From Rhizobium sp. RM (GTDB taxonomy: Bacteria; Pseudomonadota; Alphaproteobacteria; Rhizobiales; Rhizobiaceae): a stretch of DNA of 64,000 nucleotides. This document shows positions 34,849 to 41,877 of this stretch, piece by piece. A model generated the notes under the pieces. It saw nothing but the letters and a program-made list of their open reading frames with translations, did no database searches and was not told where the DNA came from. The position numbers were made by a program, and so were the translations under genes. Numbering within the stretch: position 1 is the first letter of the stretch; every line of letters starts with the position of its first letter. The stretch spans positions 372,001 to 436,000 of the forward strand of contig NZ_JACAWV010000007.1 of assembly GCF_013390595.1 (NCBI RefSeq), given 5' to 3'.

Positions 34849-36585
34849 TCAGATGCGTTCGGCCAGCGACACGGTGAAGATGCCCCACTTGTCGATGCGC
34901 TGTTCGATCTTACGGAAACCCGCAGCGGCGACAAGCTGGTCCATTTCCTGCTGAGTGCGCCGACGCATGATCCAGGCTTCTCCTCCACGGTGAGAAGTCA
35001 GCGCCCGGGCGATCATCTCGAGCTGCGGATGCCAGGGCTGTCCCGTGTAGATTAGCAGTGAGCCTGGCTCCAATCCCTGGGAAAGCCCGCGAAGGGACGC
35101 CTCGATCATGGCGTTATCGGGAAAAAGCTCATAGAGCCCGGAGACGACGGCGAGCGTCGGCCTTGGCTCGACCGACGCCAATCCGGCTGTATCGAAAGCA
35201 TCGGCGCGTTGAAACGTCGCGATATCCTTCAGGCCGCGCTCAGCGATCAGTGCGTTACCTCTGTCGACATTGATAGGCGAATAATCCTGCAATCGGATGT
35301 TCTCCGGCCTCACATCCGATTTTGCCACGGCATCAAGAATATAGCGCCCATGACCGGCGGCAATGTCGAGAACACGCAACGGCTTGCCTGCAGCGCGGAG
35401 ACGGCCAAATGCCACGCCGATGAGTTCCTCCAGATGTATTTTTCGCTGTCGAATACCGCGCCAGCCGATCGCATCGAGAAACTGGCGGTCGATCATCCGA
35501 CCGCCAGGACCAAGGCCGCGGGCCTCGTCTTCATAAACATAATCAAGCGTCGAGCCGGAATCGAAGCCCGTTCGCACGCCCGTCCGGATGCCGTTGGAAA
35601 AGAGACCGCCAAACCGGATAGAGGCCCGCGTCAGAGCCCAATAGAACCCACGTGGCGAGGTGATCGACAACGGCGTTGCCAAGCGGTCGGCTTCGTCGCG
35701 GCTATAACCGGCAACATGCGCCTGCCTGAGATCGGCGACAACTGGAGACTCGTCGAAACGTGCTGTGATGAATGCACGGACTTTGTCCAATGCCTTTGCC
35801 CGATCCCGCTCGCCCAGCGTATCGTGATAAAAACCAGGCAGCACGTGGCGTTCCTTGATCGTACTTCCGAGGTTTTCGAAGAAACGATGTTGAGGCTGAT
35901 GTCGCACGACGAAATCGCTGCCGGAAATCAGCAACTGTGTCGGCACGGTGATCGCCCGGGCATCTGCGACAACCCTGTCGGCGGCCTCATAGAGTTCCAA
36001 GAGGACGTTGGACGCAATGGGCCGGGTGATGAGCGGATCACTCTCGAACGACGCAATGCGCTCGGGATCATGTGTCAGGAAACGCGCCTTGACGTAAGAA
36101 TTGACGAAAAACGTGCCTTTAAGCTTTTGCCAGAGGGCAATGCCCTCCTTGGCGAAGGGCACATAAAGCTTGACGTCAAAAGCCGGAGAGGCCAGCACCA
36201 AAGCGCGGATTCCCGGAGCGTAATCATGCACCCAGGTTGCGGCAAGCACGGCACCGACACTCTGGGCCACCACTGCAACCTGGTCCATGGCGAAACCACC
36301 GGTCTCGCGAATATGGCGGACGAAGCAATCGAGATCGCGCACGGAATGTGCAAATGACGGGGAGTAGCCGCGTTCGCCGGGAGAACGACCGTTTCCGCGT
36401 GCATCCCAGGCGTAGAAGGCAAAATCATCGAGGCCAAGCTCTTCCGCGATATGCGCGACCCTGCCGCCGTGCTCGTGACCACGATGCAGAAGCACGATCG
36501 CACCCTTCGCTGTGCCGGATCGGGCCGGCCAGGTGCGGTAGAAAAGTTCCACACCGTCATGGCTCGCAAACACGGATTCGATCAT
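34849..36585 (-). CDS. ynbC: Alpha/beta hydrolase - SAM methyltransferase fusion (YnbC-like)
   Basis: A 578-residue fusion. Residues of about 1-285 are an alpha/beta hydrolase of the lysophospholipase/monoacylglycerol lipase kind, with LHRGHEHGGR at the oxyanion hole and the nucleophile Ser in VAQSVGAVLA. Residues of about 300-578 are a class I SAM-dependent methyltransferase with motif I VLDIAAGHGRY. The same fusion is E. coli YnbC. I prefer the ATG at 36585 over 36612, because a TACAAT box right before 36612 looks like the promoter -10 element. First gene of the leftward cluster, divergent from the CDP-alcohol transferase. Activity is unproven; deacylation and methylation of a lipid head group are the obvious guesses. 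Confidence 0.87.
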   Translation of the reverse strand: MIESVFASHDGVELFYRTWPARSGTAKGAIVLLHRGHEHGGRVAHIAEELGLDDFAFYAWDARGNGRSPGERGYSPSFAHSVRDLDCFVRHIRETGGFAMDQVAVVAQSVGAVLAATWVHDYAPGIRALVLASPAFDVKLYVPFAKEGIALWQKLKGTFFVNSYVKARFLTHDPERIASFESDPLITRPIASNVLLELYEAADRVVADARAITVPTQLLISGSDFVVRHQPQHRFFENLGSTIKERHVLPGFYHDTLGERDRAKALDKVRAFITARFDESPVVADLRQAHVAGYSRDEADRLATPLSITSPRGFYWALTRASIRFGGLFSNGIRTGVRTGFDSGSTLDYVYEDEARGLGPGGRMIDRQFLDAIGWRGIRQRKIHLEELIGVAFGRLRAAGKPLRVLDIAAGHGRYILDAVAKSDVRPENIRLQDYSPINVDRGNALIAERGLKDIATFQRADAFDTAGLASVEPRPTLAVVSGLYELFPDNAMIEASLRGLSQGLEPGSLLIYTGQPWHPQLEMIARALTSHRGGEAWIMRRRTQQEMDQLVAAAGFRKIEQRIDKWGIFTVSLAERI

Positions 36586-36704
36586 GCCATTGTCACTCCC
36601 ATTGACTTGCATTGTACTCTATACAGACGAGTTCCCACCTTTGCAGTTGATTTCCTCAACTTGCGTCTGCATTTGTGAAAGCAATCAACCGGATTCGAAC
36701 TGAC

Positions 36705-37304
36705 ATGTCGATCTACAAACTGAAATCGTCTTTCCAGGCCCTCTTGCGCCCGATGGTTGGACGACTGGCCGCAATGGGAGTGACCGCCAATCAGGTAACG
36801 CTGGCTGCGGCATTCATTTCGATCGCGATTGGAGCCTTGCTGATCGTCCAGCCCGAACCGGGGCTATTTGCACTTGTACCACTCTGGATGTTTTTGCGCA
36901 TGGCGTTCAACGCCGTCGATGGAATGCTCGCGCGCGAGCATGGCCAGCAATCTGCACTTGGCGGTTATCTGAACGAAATCACCGATGTGGTCTCGGATGC
37001 TGCACTCTACATACCCTTCGCCTTGGTTGCCCCGTTTTCACTGCCATGGATCGCCATCATTATCTTCCTGGCGACCCTGACGGAATTTGCCGGCGTCCTT
37101 GGCATTGCACATGGCAAAGGCCGCAATTACGAAGGGCCGATGGGCAAGAGTGACCGCGCCGCCCTTTTTGGCGCCCTTGGTGCTCTCGTGGCAATGTTCG
37201 ATACGCTGCCCGACTGGACGTGGCATCTGCAGCCCATGGCATGCGTCCTGTTGATCTGGACAGTCGTCAACCGTGTGCGGATGGGCCTTCGCGATCCGGA
37301 CTGA
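36705..37304 (+). CDS. ynbA: CDP-alcohol phosphatidyltransferase (YnbA-like)
   Basis: A 199-residue membrane enzyme with about six hydrophobic segments, expected to join a CDP-activated lipid to an alcohol acceptor. The family motif D-x2-DG-x2-AR-x8-G-x3-D-x3-D is present but with Asn at two of the four aspartates: Asn69-x2-Asp72-Gly73, Ala76-Arg77, Gly86, Asn90-x3-Asp94. To my recollection E. coli YnbA has the same substitutions, so this looks like a subfamily feature rather than decay. It is divergent from the other five cluster genes. A GTG at 36675 is an alternative start; MSIYKLKSSF matches the family opening better. Confidence 0.86.
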   Translation: MSIYKLKSSFQALLRPMVGRLAAMGVTANQVTLAAAFISIAIGALLIVQPEPGLFALVPLWMFLRMAFNAVDGMLAREHGQQSALGGYLNEITDVVSDAALYIPFALVAPFSLPWIAIIIFLATLTEFAGVLGIAHGKGRNYEGPMGKSDRAALFGALGALVAMFDTLPDWTWHLQPMACVLLIWTVVNRVRMGLRDPD

Positions 37305-37351
37305 TCAGTCCAACGTCGCTGACCTCAAGCATCGCGGCAGCAGCTTCAAAT

Positions 37352-37750
37352 TCAGTCAAGCCCCGCAAGATCGGCAATCGAGAACCGATCGAGATAGGTC
37401 CAAGCAGCGCGATCGGCGCCTGCGATGATCTTGTGGAAATCCAGCACGCCGTCCTGAAGAAAGCTGTCTTCATCGAGTTGCCTCGACGCTGCAGTCTGTA
37501 ACTGAAAACGTGATAAAATATCCCCGAGCAGTATGTTTCCCGCCGGTCTGGAAAGCTCCAGTCCGCCGTTGCGGCCACGCTTCGTTTCCAGAAAACCCGC
37601 CGTAACGAGTTTCAAAGCAACATGCGCGGCAAACTCTTTCGAGGTGTTTGCAGCCTCTGCTGCTTCAGCTGTTTTAACGCGACCGCCATTCGACCGTGCA
37701 CAGGCGACCAGGATAAAAATCGCCACCACTGTCTCACGCTTCAAATGCAT
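37352..37750 (-). CDS. Rrf2 family transcriptional regulator without cluster cysteines
   Basis: A 132-residue regulator of the Rrf2 family (RirA, IscR, NsrR). The winged helix is recognisable, with recognition helix and wing GFLETKRGRNGGLELSRP. It has a single cysteine (about residue 17) and lacks the three-cysteine set that binds an iron-sulfur cluster in RirA, IscR and NsrR. It therefore probably senses something else, or acts by redox of one thiol, like the CymR/YwnA-type members. It is convergent with ynbA (47 bases) and lies 60 bases downstream of the siderophore permease gene on the same strand. Confidence 0.83.
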   Translation of the reverse strand: MHLKRETVVAIFILVACARSNGGRVKTAEAAEAANTSKEFAAHVALKLVTAGFLETKRGRNGGLELSRPAGNILLGDILSRFQLQTAASRQLDEDSFLQDGVLDFHKIIAGADRAAWTYLDRFSIADLAGLD

Positions 37751-37810
37751 GTGGTCTTTTCTCTCTGACCCTGAATGCGTTGTGTCGGAAGCATTTCCTT
37801 CGGTCGGCCC

Positions 37811-38950
37811 TCACCTGCGCCCCTCGCGGACGAGCAGCCAGAGGAAATAGATGCCGCCGATACTGACGGTCATGACACCGACCGGCAGTTGAACCCCGAA
37901 GGCGTGCTGGGCGGCCCAGTCGGCCGAAAGCAGAAGCAGTGCTCCCATCAGCGCCGATGGCGCAAGTGCCGTCCCGGCCGAGCGTGTCACCCGGCGGGCG
38001 ATCTGCGGTGCGGCAAGCGCGATGAAGGAGATCGGTCCGGCCGCAGCCGTGACGGTTGCCGTCAACGCCACCCCCAGCACCATCATCAACAACCGGGTCC
38101 GGTTGACATTGATCCCCGAGGCACGCGCCATGTCATCACCCATCTCCATCTGCCTGAGGGCACGAGAGAGCAGGCTGACCATCGGGATGATCACGACAAG
38201 GACGACGGTGGCCGGAAGCAATTGCTCGATACCAAGACCGTTGAGAGACCCTGCCCCCCAGACCGCAGCAGACATCGCCACCTGCAGATCCGCCTCACGG
38301 ATCATCCAGGCATTGAAGGCTGAGAGCATGGCGGCAACACCGATCCCGACAATGATCAGCCGAAAGCCCTGAACGCCACGACGCCAGGCGAGCAGATAGA
38401 CTGCCGATGCCGTGACAATGCCGCCGACCAGGGCACCGGCTGCAATGGCATAATAACCGCCTGACAACAGCAGGATCACCACCAGTGCGCCACTATAGGA
38501 ACCGGCTGCAAAACCGATGATATCGGGCGAGCCGAGCGGATTGCGGGTCAGCGACTGGAAGATCGCCCCGCTCATGCCGAGTGCGGCCCCAAGCAGGATG
38601 GCCATCGCCACCCGTGGCAACCGCCATTCGACCACGATCATCCGGATCATCTCCGGATCGGCATCGGTGGTGGCGTTGGTGGGATCACCATGGCCAAGCA
38701 ATGCCTGCAGCGCATCGAGGACGCCGATCTCATAGGTTCCGCTGACCAGCGAGATCAGAGCGATCGTCAGGGTGAGCATCACCAGAACAACGGAGACGGT
38801 CGCCAGACGGGGATCGATGCGGAGCGAAAGGCGTTCGCCGAGCAGACGGATCACCGGCCGATAACCGTGAGCCTGATCGTGATCGTGATCTTGATCGTGA
38901 CGGTCACCGCTGCGGTTTCCATCGGCAGGCTTTGCGGGAACCCCTGTCAT
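37811..38950 (-). CDS. FecCD-type siderophore ABC permease, His-rich N-terminus
   Basis: A 379-residue inner-membrane permease of the BtuC/FecCD/FhuB family with about ten membrane helices. Family landmarks include RLPRVAMAILLGAALGMSG, TRNPLGSPDIIGF and FIALAAPQIARR. The first 31 residues are a hydrophilic, His/Asp-rich segment (GDRHDQDHDHDQAHGY) not usual for the family. It overlaps the preceding permease by four bases and should pair with it as a heterodimer. It is the last gene of the siderophore operon; no ATPase follows. Confidence 0.9.
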   Translation of the reverse strand: MTGVPAKPADGNRSGDRHDQDHDHDQAHGYRPVIRLLGERLSLRIDPRLATVSVVLVMLTLTIALISLVSGTYEIGVLDALQALLGHGDPTNATTDADPEMIRMIVVEWRLPRVAMAILLGAALGMSGAIFQSLTRNPLGSPDIIGFAAGSYSGALVVILLLSGGYYAIAAGALVGGIVTASAVYLLAWRRGVQGFRLIIVGIGVAAMLSAFNAWMIREADLQVAMSAAVWGAGSLNGLGIEQLLPATVVLVVIIPMVSLLSRALRQMEMGDDMARASGINVNRTRLLMMVLGVALTATVTAAAGPISFIALAAPQIARRVTRSAGTALAPSALMGALLLLSADWAAQHAFGVQLPVGVMTVSIGGIYFLWLLVREGRR

Positions 38951-40005
38951 AGACCGCTTGCCTTGCTGCGGCGGGCGAGCGCAATCAGCACCGGCGCCCC
39001 GACAAAGGCGGTGACAATGCCTGCCTCCAGTTCACCGGGGTAGAGCACAAGACGGCCGGCAATGTCGGCGCAAAGGAGCAGGATGGGCGCACCGATCATC
39101 GTCAGTCCGATGATCCAGCGCTGATCGGGTCCGCAGAGCCAGCGCACCACATGCGGCACCATCAGTCCGACAAAGGCAATCGGCCCAGCCGCAGCCGTGG
39201 CGGCCCCGGCCAGCAGTGTGACGGCGATCACCACCAGAATGCGGGCCCTGATGATATCGGCACCCAGCGTGCGAGCCAGATCATCGCCGAGCGCCACGGC
39301 ATTGAGCGGCCTTGCTGCCAGAAGTCCAATCACAAGTCCGCTCAGAATAAACGGAGCGACGGCGTTGACCACGCCGATGTCACGCCCGGCGATCGAGCCG
39401 ATCGACCACATCCGCAATGCATCGAAGGCCTGTGGGTTCAACAGCGTGATCGATGAGCCGATACCGCCGAGCACCGCGGCAATGGCAACACCCGACAGCA
39501 CCAGCCGCACCGGTGTTGCACCATCACGGCCGGTTGCCCCCAGCCCATAGACCAGCAGCGTCACGACAATTGCACCGGCAAAGGCGGCAAAGATATAGGC
39601 GTCGATCGACTGCCATCCCAATACCCCCACCGCAATCGTCACGAAGAAGGCGGCACCGGCATTGACGCCGAGGATGCCGGGATCAGCAAGCGGGTTGCGG
39701 GTGGCGGCCTGGATCAGCGCACCCGAGACACCGAAGGCGGCACCGCACAGCAGGCCAAGCAGTGTGCGCGGCAGACGATAGTCATGGATGATGATGTGTT
39801 CCGCCAGACCACTATCATAGGACCACAGCGCATCGATCGCTGTCGCAACCGGGATCGGGCGTGCGCCAACCAGCAGGCTGGCAACACAGACCGCAGCCAG
39901 CACGGCAAGACCGATGAACAGCGTACTCCTGCGGATCGCTCTTGCCGTGGCAAGACCGCCTGCCCTCGACGTCCCCTGATCCCTGGACGCGACGGCATCC
40001 CTCAC
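38947..40005 (-). CDS. FecCD-type siderophore ABC permease
   Basis: A 352-residue inner-membrane permease of the FecCD family with landmarks RLPRTLLGLLCGAAFGVSG, TRNPLADPGILGVNAGA and FVGLMVPHVVRW. I chose the GTG at 40005, which overlaps the stop of the siderophore reductase as GTGA. The frame continues to 40092, but that part lies inside the upstream gene. It forms the second half of the permease pair with the protein at 37811-38950. Confidence 0.9.
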   Translation of the reverse strand: MRDAVASRDQGTSRAGGLATARAIRRSTLFIGLAVLAAVCVASLLVGARPIPVATAIDALWSYDSGLAEHIIIHDYRLPRTLLGLLCGAAFGVSGALIQAATRNPLADPGILGVNAGAAFFVTIAVGVLGWQSIDAYIFAAFAGAIVVTLLVYGLGATGRDGATPVRLVLSGVAIAAVLGGIGSSITLLNPQAFDALRMWSIGSIAGRDIGVVNAVAPFILSGLVIGLLAARPLNAVALGDDLARTLGADIIRARILVVIAVTLLAGAATAAAGPIAFVGLMVPHVVRWLCGPDQRWIIGLTMIGAPILLLCADIAGRLVLYPGELEAGIVTAFVGAPVLIALARRSKASGL

Positions 40006-40835
40006 ACCCGCGCCTGCCCTTCGATCCAGTAACCGATCGCATCGATGCGGTTCTTGTCGAAACCGAGCGCATCGCGGAAATGTTTGCGGCAATCGGAGAC
40101 GGCCTTGGCCTCACCGGCAATATAGATATAGCCCGGACCTTGCGGCAGTTCCCTGATCTCGCCGGCTATGCGGGAAAGCTCGGTGTAACCGGTTCGCTCC
40201 GGCTTCGGTCCGTGGCAGGCGTGCCAATGGAAGGAAACCTCAGCGGCGGTTTCGATCTGCTGGCGGTCGGCCTCGGATGGCACTTCGACATGCACGATTG
40301 TCCGCAACCCGGCCGGCAGCTCTTCCAGCACGCGGCCGACGGCGGGAAGCCCGGTAATGTCCGTCAGCATCAACAGCCATTCACTGCCCTTCGGCATCCA
40401 GAAGCGGCCCTCGGGATTGCAGATGCCGACCACGTCGCCAACCTTGGCTTTGATTGCCCAGGTGGCTGCGACACCGCCCTCATGGACCACGAGGTCAATC
40501 GTCATCTCGCAGCGCCCGGCATCCCAGCGGCGGATCGTATAAGGACGGTTCGGGCAGTCCTGTGAACCATCAGGCCTCCCCCACTTTCCGTTTTCCATGA
40601 GCACGGGAAGGGTGACTGGTGTGTCTGCATCTGGCTGCAAAGCAAGCCGAACCCATTCGTCGGGATGGCCAGAACTTGCAAGGCGATCTCCACCTTCGAC
40701 CTTGAGAACAACCCGGATCATTGAGGGTGAAATCCGTTCAACCTTGATCGCCTCGCCGAGAAAGTAATCCCTGACATAAGGGGGATGGTCATGGCTATCG
40801 TGGTGATCGTGGTGACCGGATACAGCATGCATCAT
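40002..40835 (-). CDS. Siderophore-interacting protein / ferric-siderophore reductase
   Basis: A 277-residue flavoprotein of the SIP family (ViuB/YqjH type) that reduces the ferric siderophore in the cytoplasm and frees iron. The FAD-binding motif is RPYTIRRWD, and the C-terminal NAD(P)H-side motif is YIYIAGEAKAVSDCRKHF. The N-terminus carries a His-rich stretch (HHDHHDSHDH) before the enzyme domain. It overlaps the binding-protein stop and the next permease start by four bases, so it is made in step with uptake. Confidence 0.9.
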   Translation of the reverse strand: MMHAVSGHHDHHDSHDHPPYVRDYFLGEAIKVERISPSMIRVVLKVEGGDRLASSGHPDEWVRLALQPDADTPVTLPVLMENGKWGRPDGSQDCPNRPYTIRRWDAGRCEMTIDLVVHEGGVAATWAIKAKVGDVVGICNPEGRFWMPKGSEWLLMLTDITGLPAVGRVLEELPAGLRTIVHVEVPSEADRQQIETAAEVSFHWHACHGPKPERTGYTELSRIAGEIRELPQGPGYIYIAGEAKAVSDCRKHFRDALGFDKNRIDAIGYWIEGQARV

Positions 40836-41800
40836 TTTTTCTGCTCCACATTGCGGGCCGCTTCCGCTAGACGCGGAACAAATTTTGGAAATCCATAGGG
40901 AATGGAAAGAACGCTCAACGCAGAGGTCGACCAGACGGAAACTGGATCGTCGAGAGCGATGTATCCGCCGCGTTTCACCGCTCCGATCGTCTGGAAAAGA
41001 GGTTCAGCCTCGACAGTCTGCCGTGCACCGTCACCAAACCACATGATGAGGAGGTCAGCGTCGACCCGGTCGATCTCTTCCAGTCCGACACTGACGGAAA
41101 TCTTCGATGGGTTCTCCCTCGCCAGTTCTGCAACACCGGGCGAAACGGCAAGACCGATTGTCTCCAGAGCGCTGACGCGTGGGTCAGACGGCAGATAGAC
41201 GACGAAATTGCTTGAACCTTTGAAATAGGTGGCAAAGGTAAATGTCTTGCCGCGTAGTTCCGGATGATCGGCGCCGAGTGATTTCAGAAACGCGTCGGTA
41301 TCTGAAACAAGCTCTTCGGCCTCCTGAGGTTTCCCTAAAGCAAGGCCAATGAGCTCCGTTTGCTCTTTCCAATCCGCACGCCAAGGTCCGGAACGATAGG
41401 CGACGGTCGGAGCGATTGCTGACAGCCGCTGCCATGCCACGGTGTCGACACCTGAGCGCACGGCAACGATCAGGTCTGGTCGAAGAGCGGCGATGGCCTC
41501 ATAGTCGGTCTCCCCCGAAAACAGATGAGGTCTGGATCCTGTCAGTCTTTCCTCGTCCCACGGGAACATTCCACTCGCAAAAAATCCGTATTTTGTCATC
41601 GCAATGGGCGTTTTGCCCAAAGCAATTACCGCGTCCTCGCTGCTCCAGCCAAGTGTGACGATGCGTTGTGGCTCCGCCGGAACGGCCGTCGAACCAAGCG
41701 CATGTTTGATGGTTACTGGAAATTGTCCGTCCGATTTTGCCGCGCCCCCCGACAAGGCGAAAGCGGATAATGCCAGAACGAAACCGATGATCTTGCGCAT
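40832..41800 (-). CDS. Iron-siderophore ABC transporter binding protein
   Basis: A 322-residue periplasmic binding protein of the FecB/FhuD type. The start at 41800 (MRKIIGFVLALSAFALSGG) gives a signal peptide and has AGGAG five bases upstream; the longer frame to 41872 adds no signal feature. The mature part begins FPVTIKHALGSTAVPAEPQRIVTLG, the usual TroA-like opening, and contains DYEAIAALRPDLIVA. It passes the ferric siderophore from the outer-membrane receptor to the FecCD permeases. Confidence 0.9.
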   Translation of the reverse strand: MRKIIGFVLALSAFALSGGAAKSDGQFPVTIKHALGSTAVPAEPQRIVTLGWSSEDAVIALGKTPIAMTKYGFFASGMFPWDEERLTGSRPHLFSGETDYEAIAALRPDLIVAVRSGVDTVAWQRLSAIAPTVAYRSGPWRADWKEQTELIGLALGKPQEAEELVSDTDAFLKSLGADHPELRGKTFTFATYFKGSSNFVVYLPSDPRVSALETIGLAVSPGVAELARENPSKISVSVGLEEIDRVDADLLIMWFGDGARQTVEAEPLFQTIGAVKRGGYIALDDPVSVWSTSALSVLSIPYGFPKFVPRLAEAARNVEQKK

Positions 41801-41820
41801 CGACACTCCTATGGATGAAA

Positions 41821-41857
41821 ACAAAATAGCAGCCGCCTCCCCTTCAGGAAGGCGGCT
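41821..41857 (-). terminator. Hairpin and T-rich tract between receptor and binding-protein genes
   Basis: On the minus strand a perfect eight-base stem (AGCCGCCT / AGGCGGCT) is followed by GCTATTTTGTTTT, 20 bases after the TonB receptor stop. It looks like a leaky intrinsic terminator that would lower expression of the ABC genes relative to the receptor. Confidence 0.55.
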
Positions 41858-41877
41858 TGCACAGGCTGGCAAGATTG

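Noticed and set aside
33393-34877. A 494-codon open frame on the plus strand opposite the phosphatase fusion gene.
   Set aside because: It is antisense to a gene with clear PAP2 and phosphatase motifs, its product is Arg/Gln/Pro-rich without a recognisable domain, and it has no ribosome site.
35209-36357. A 382-codon open frame on the plus strand opposite the hydrolase/methyltransferase gene.
   Set aside because: Shadow of a well-supported gene in GC-rich DNA; no family features.
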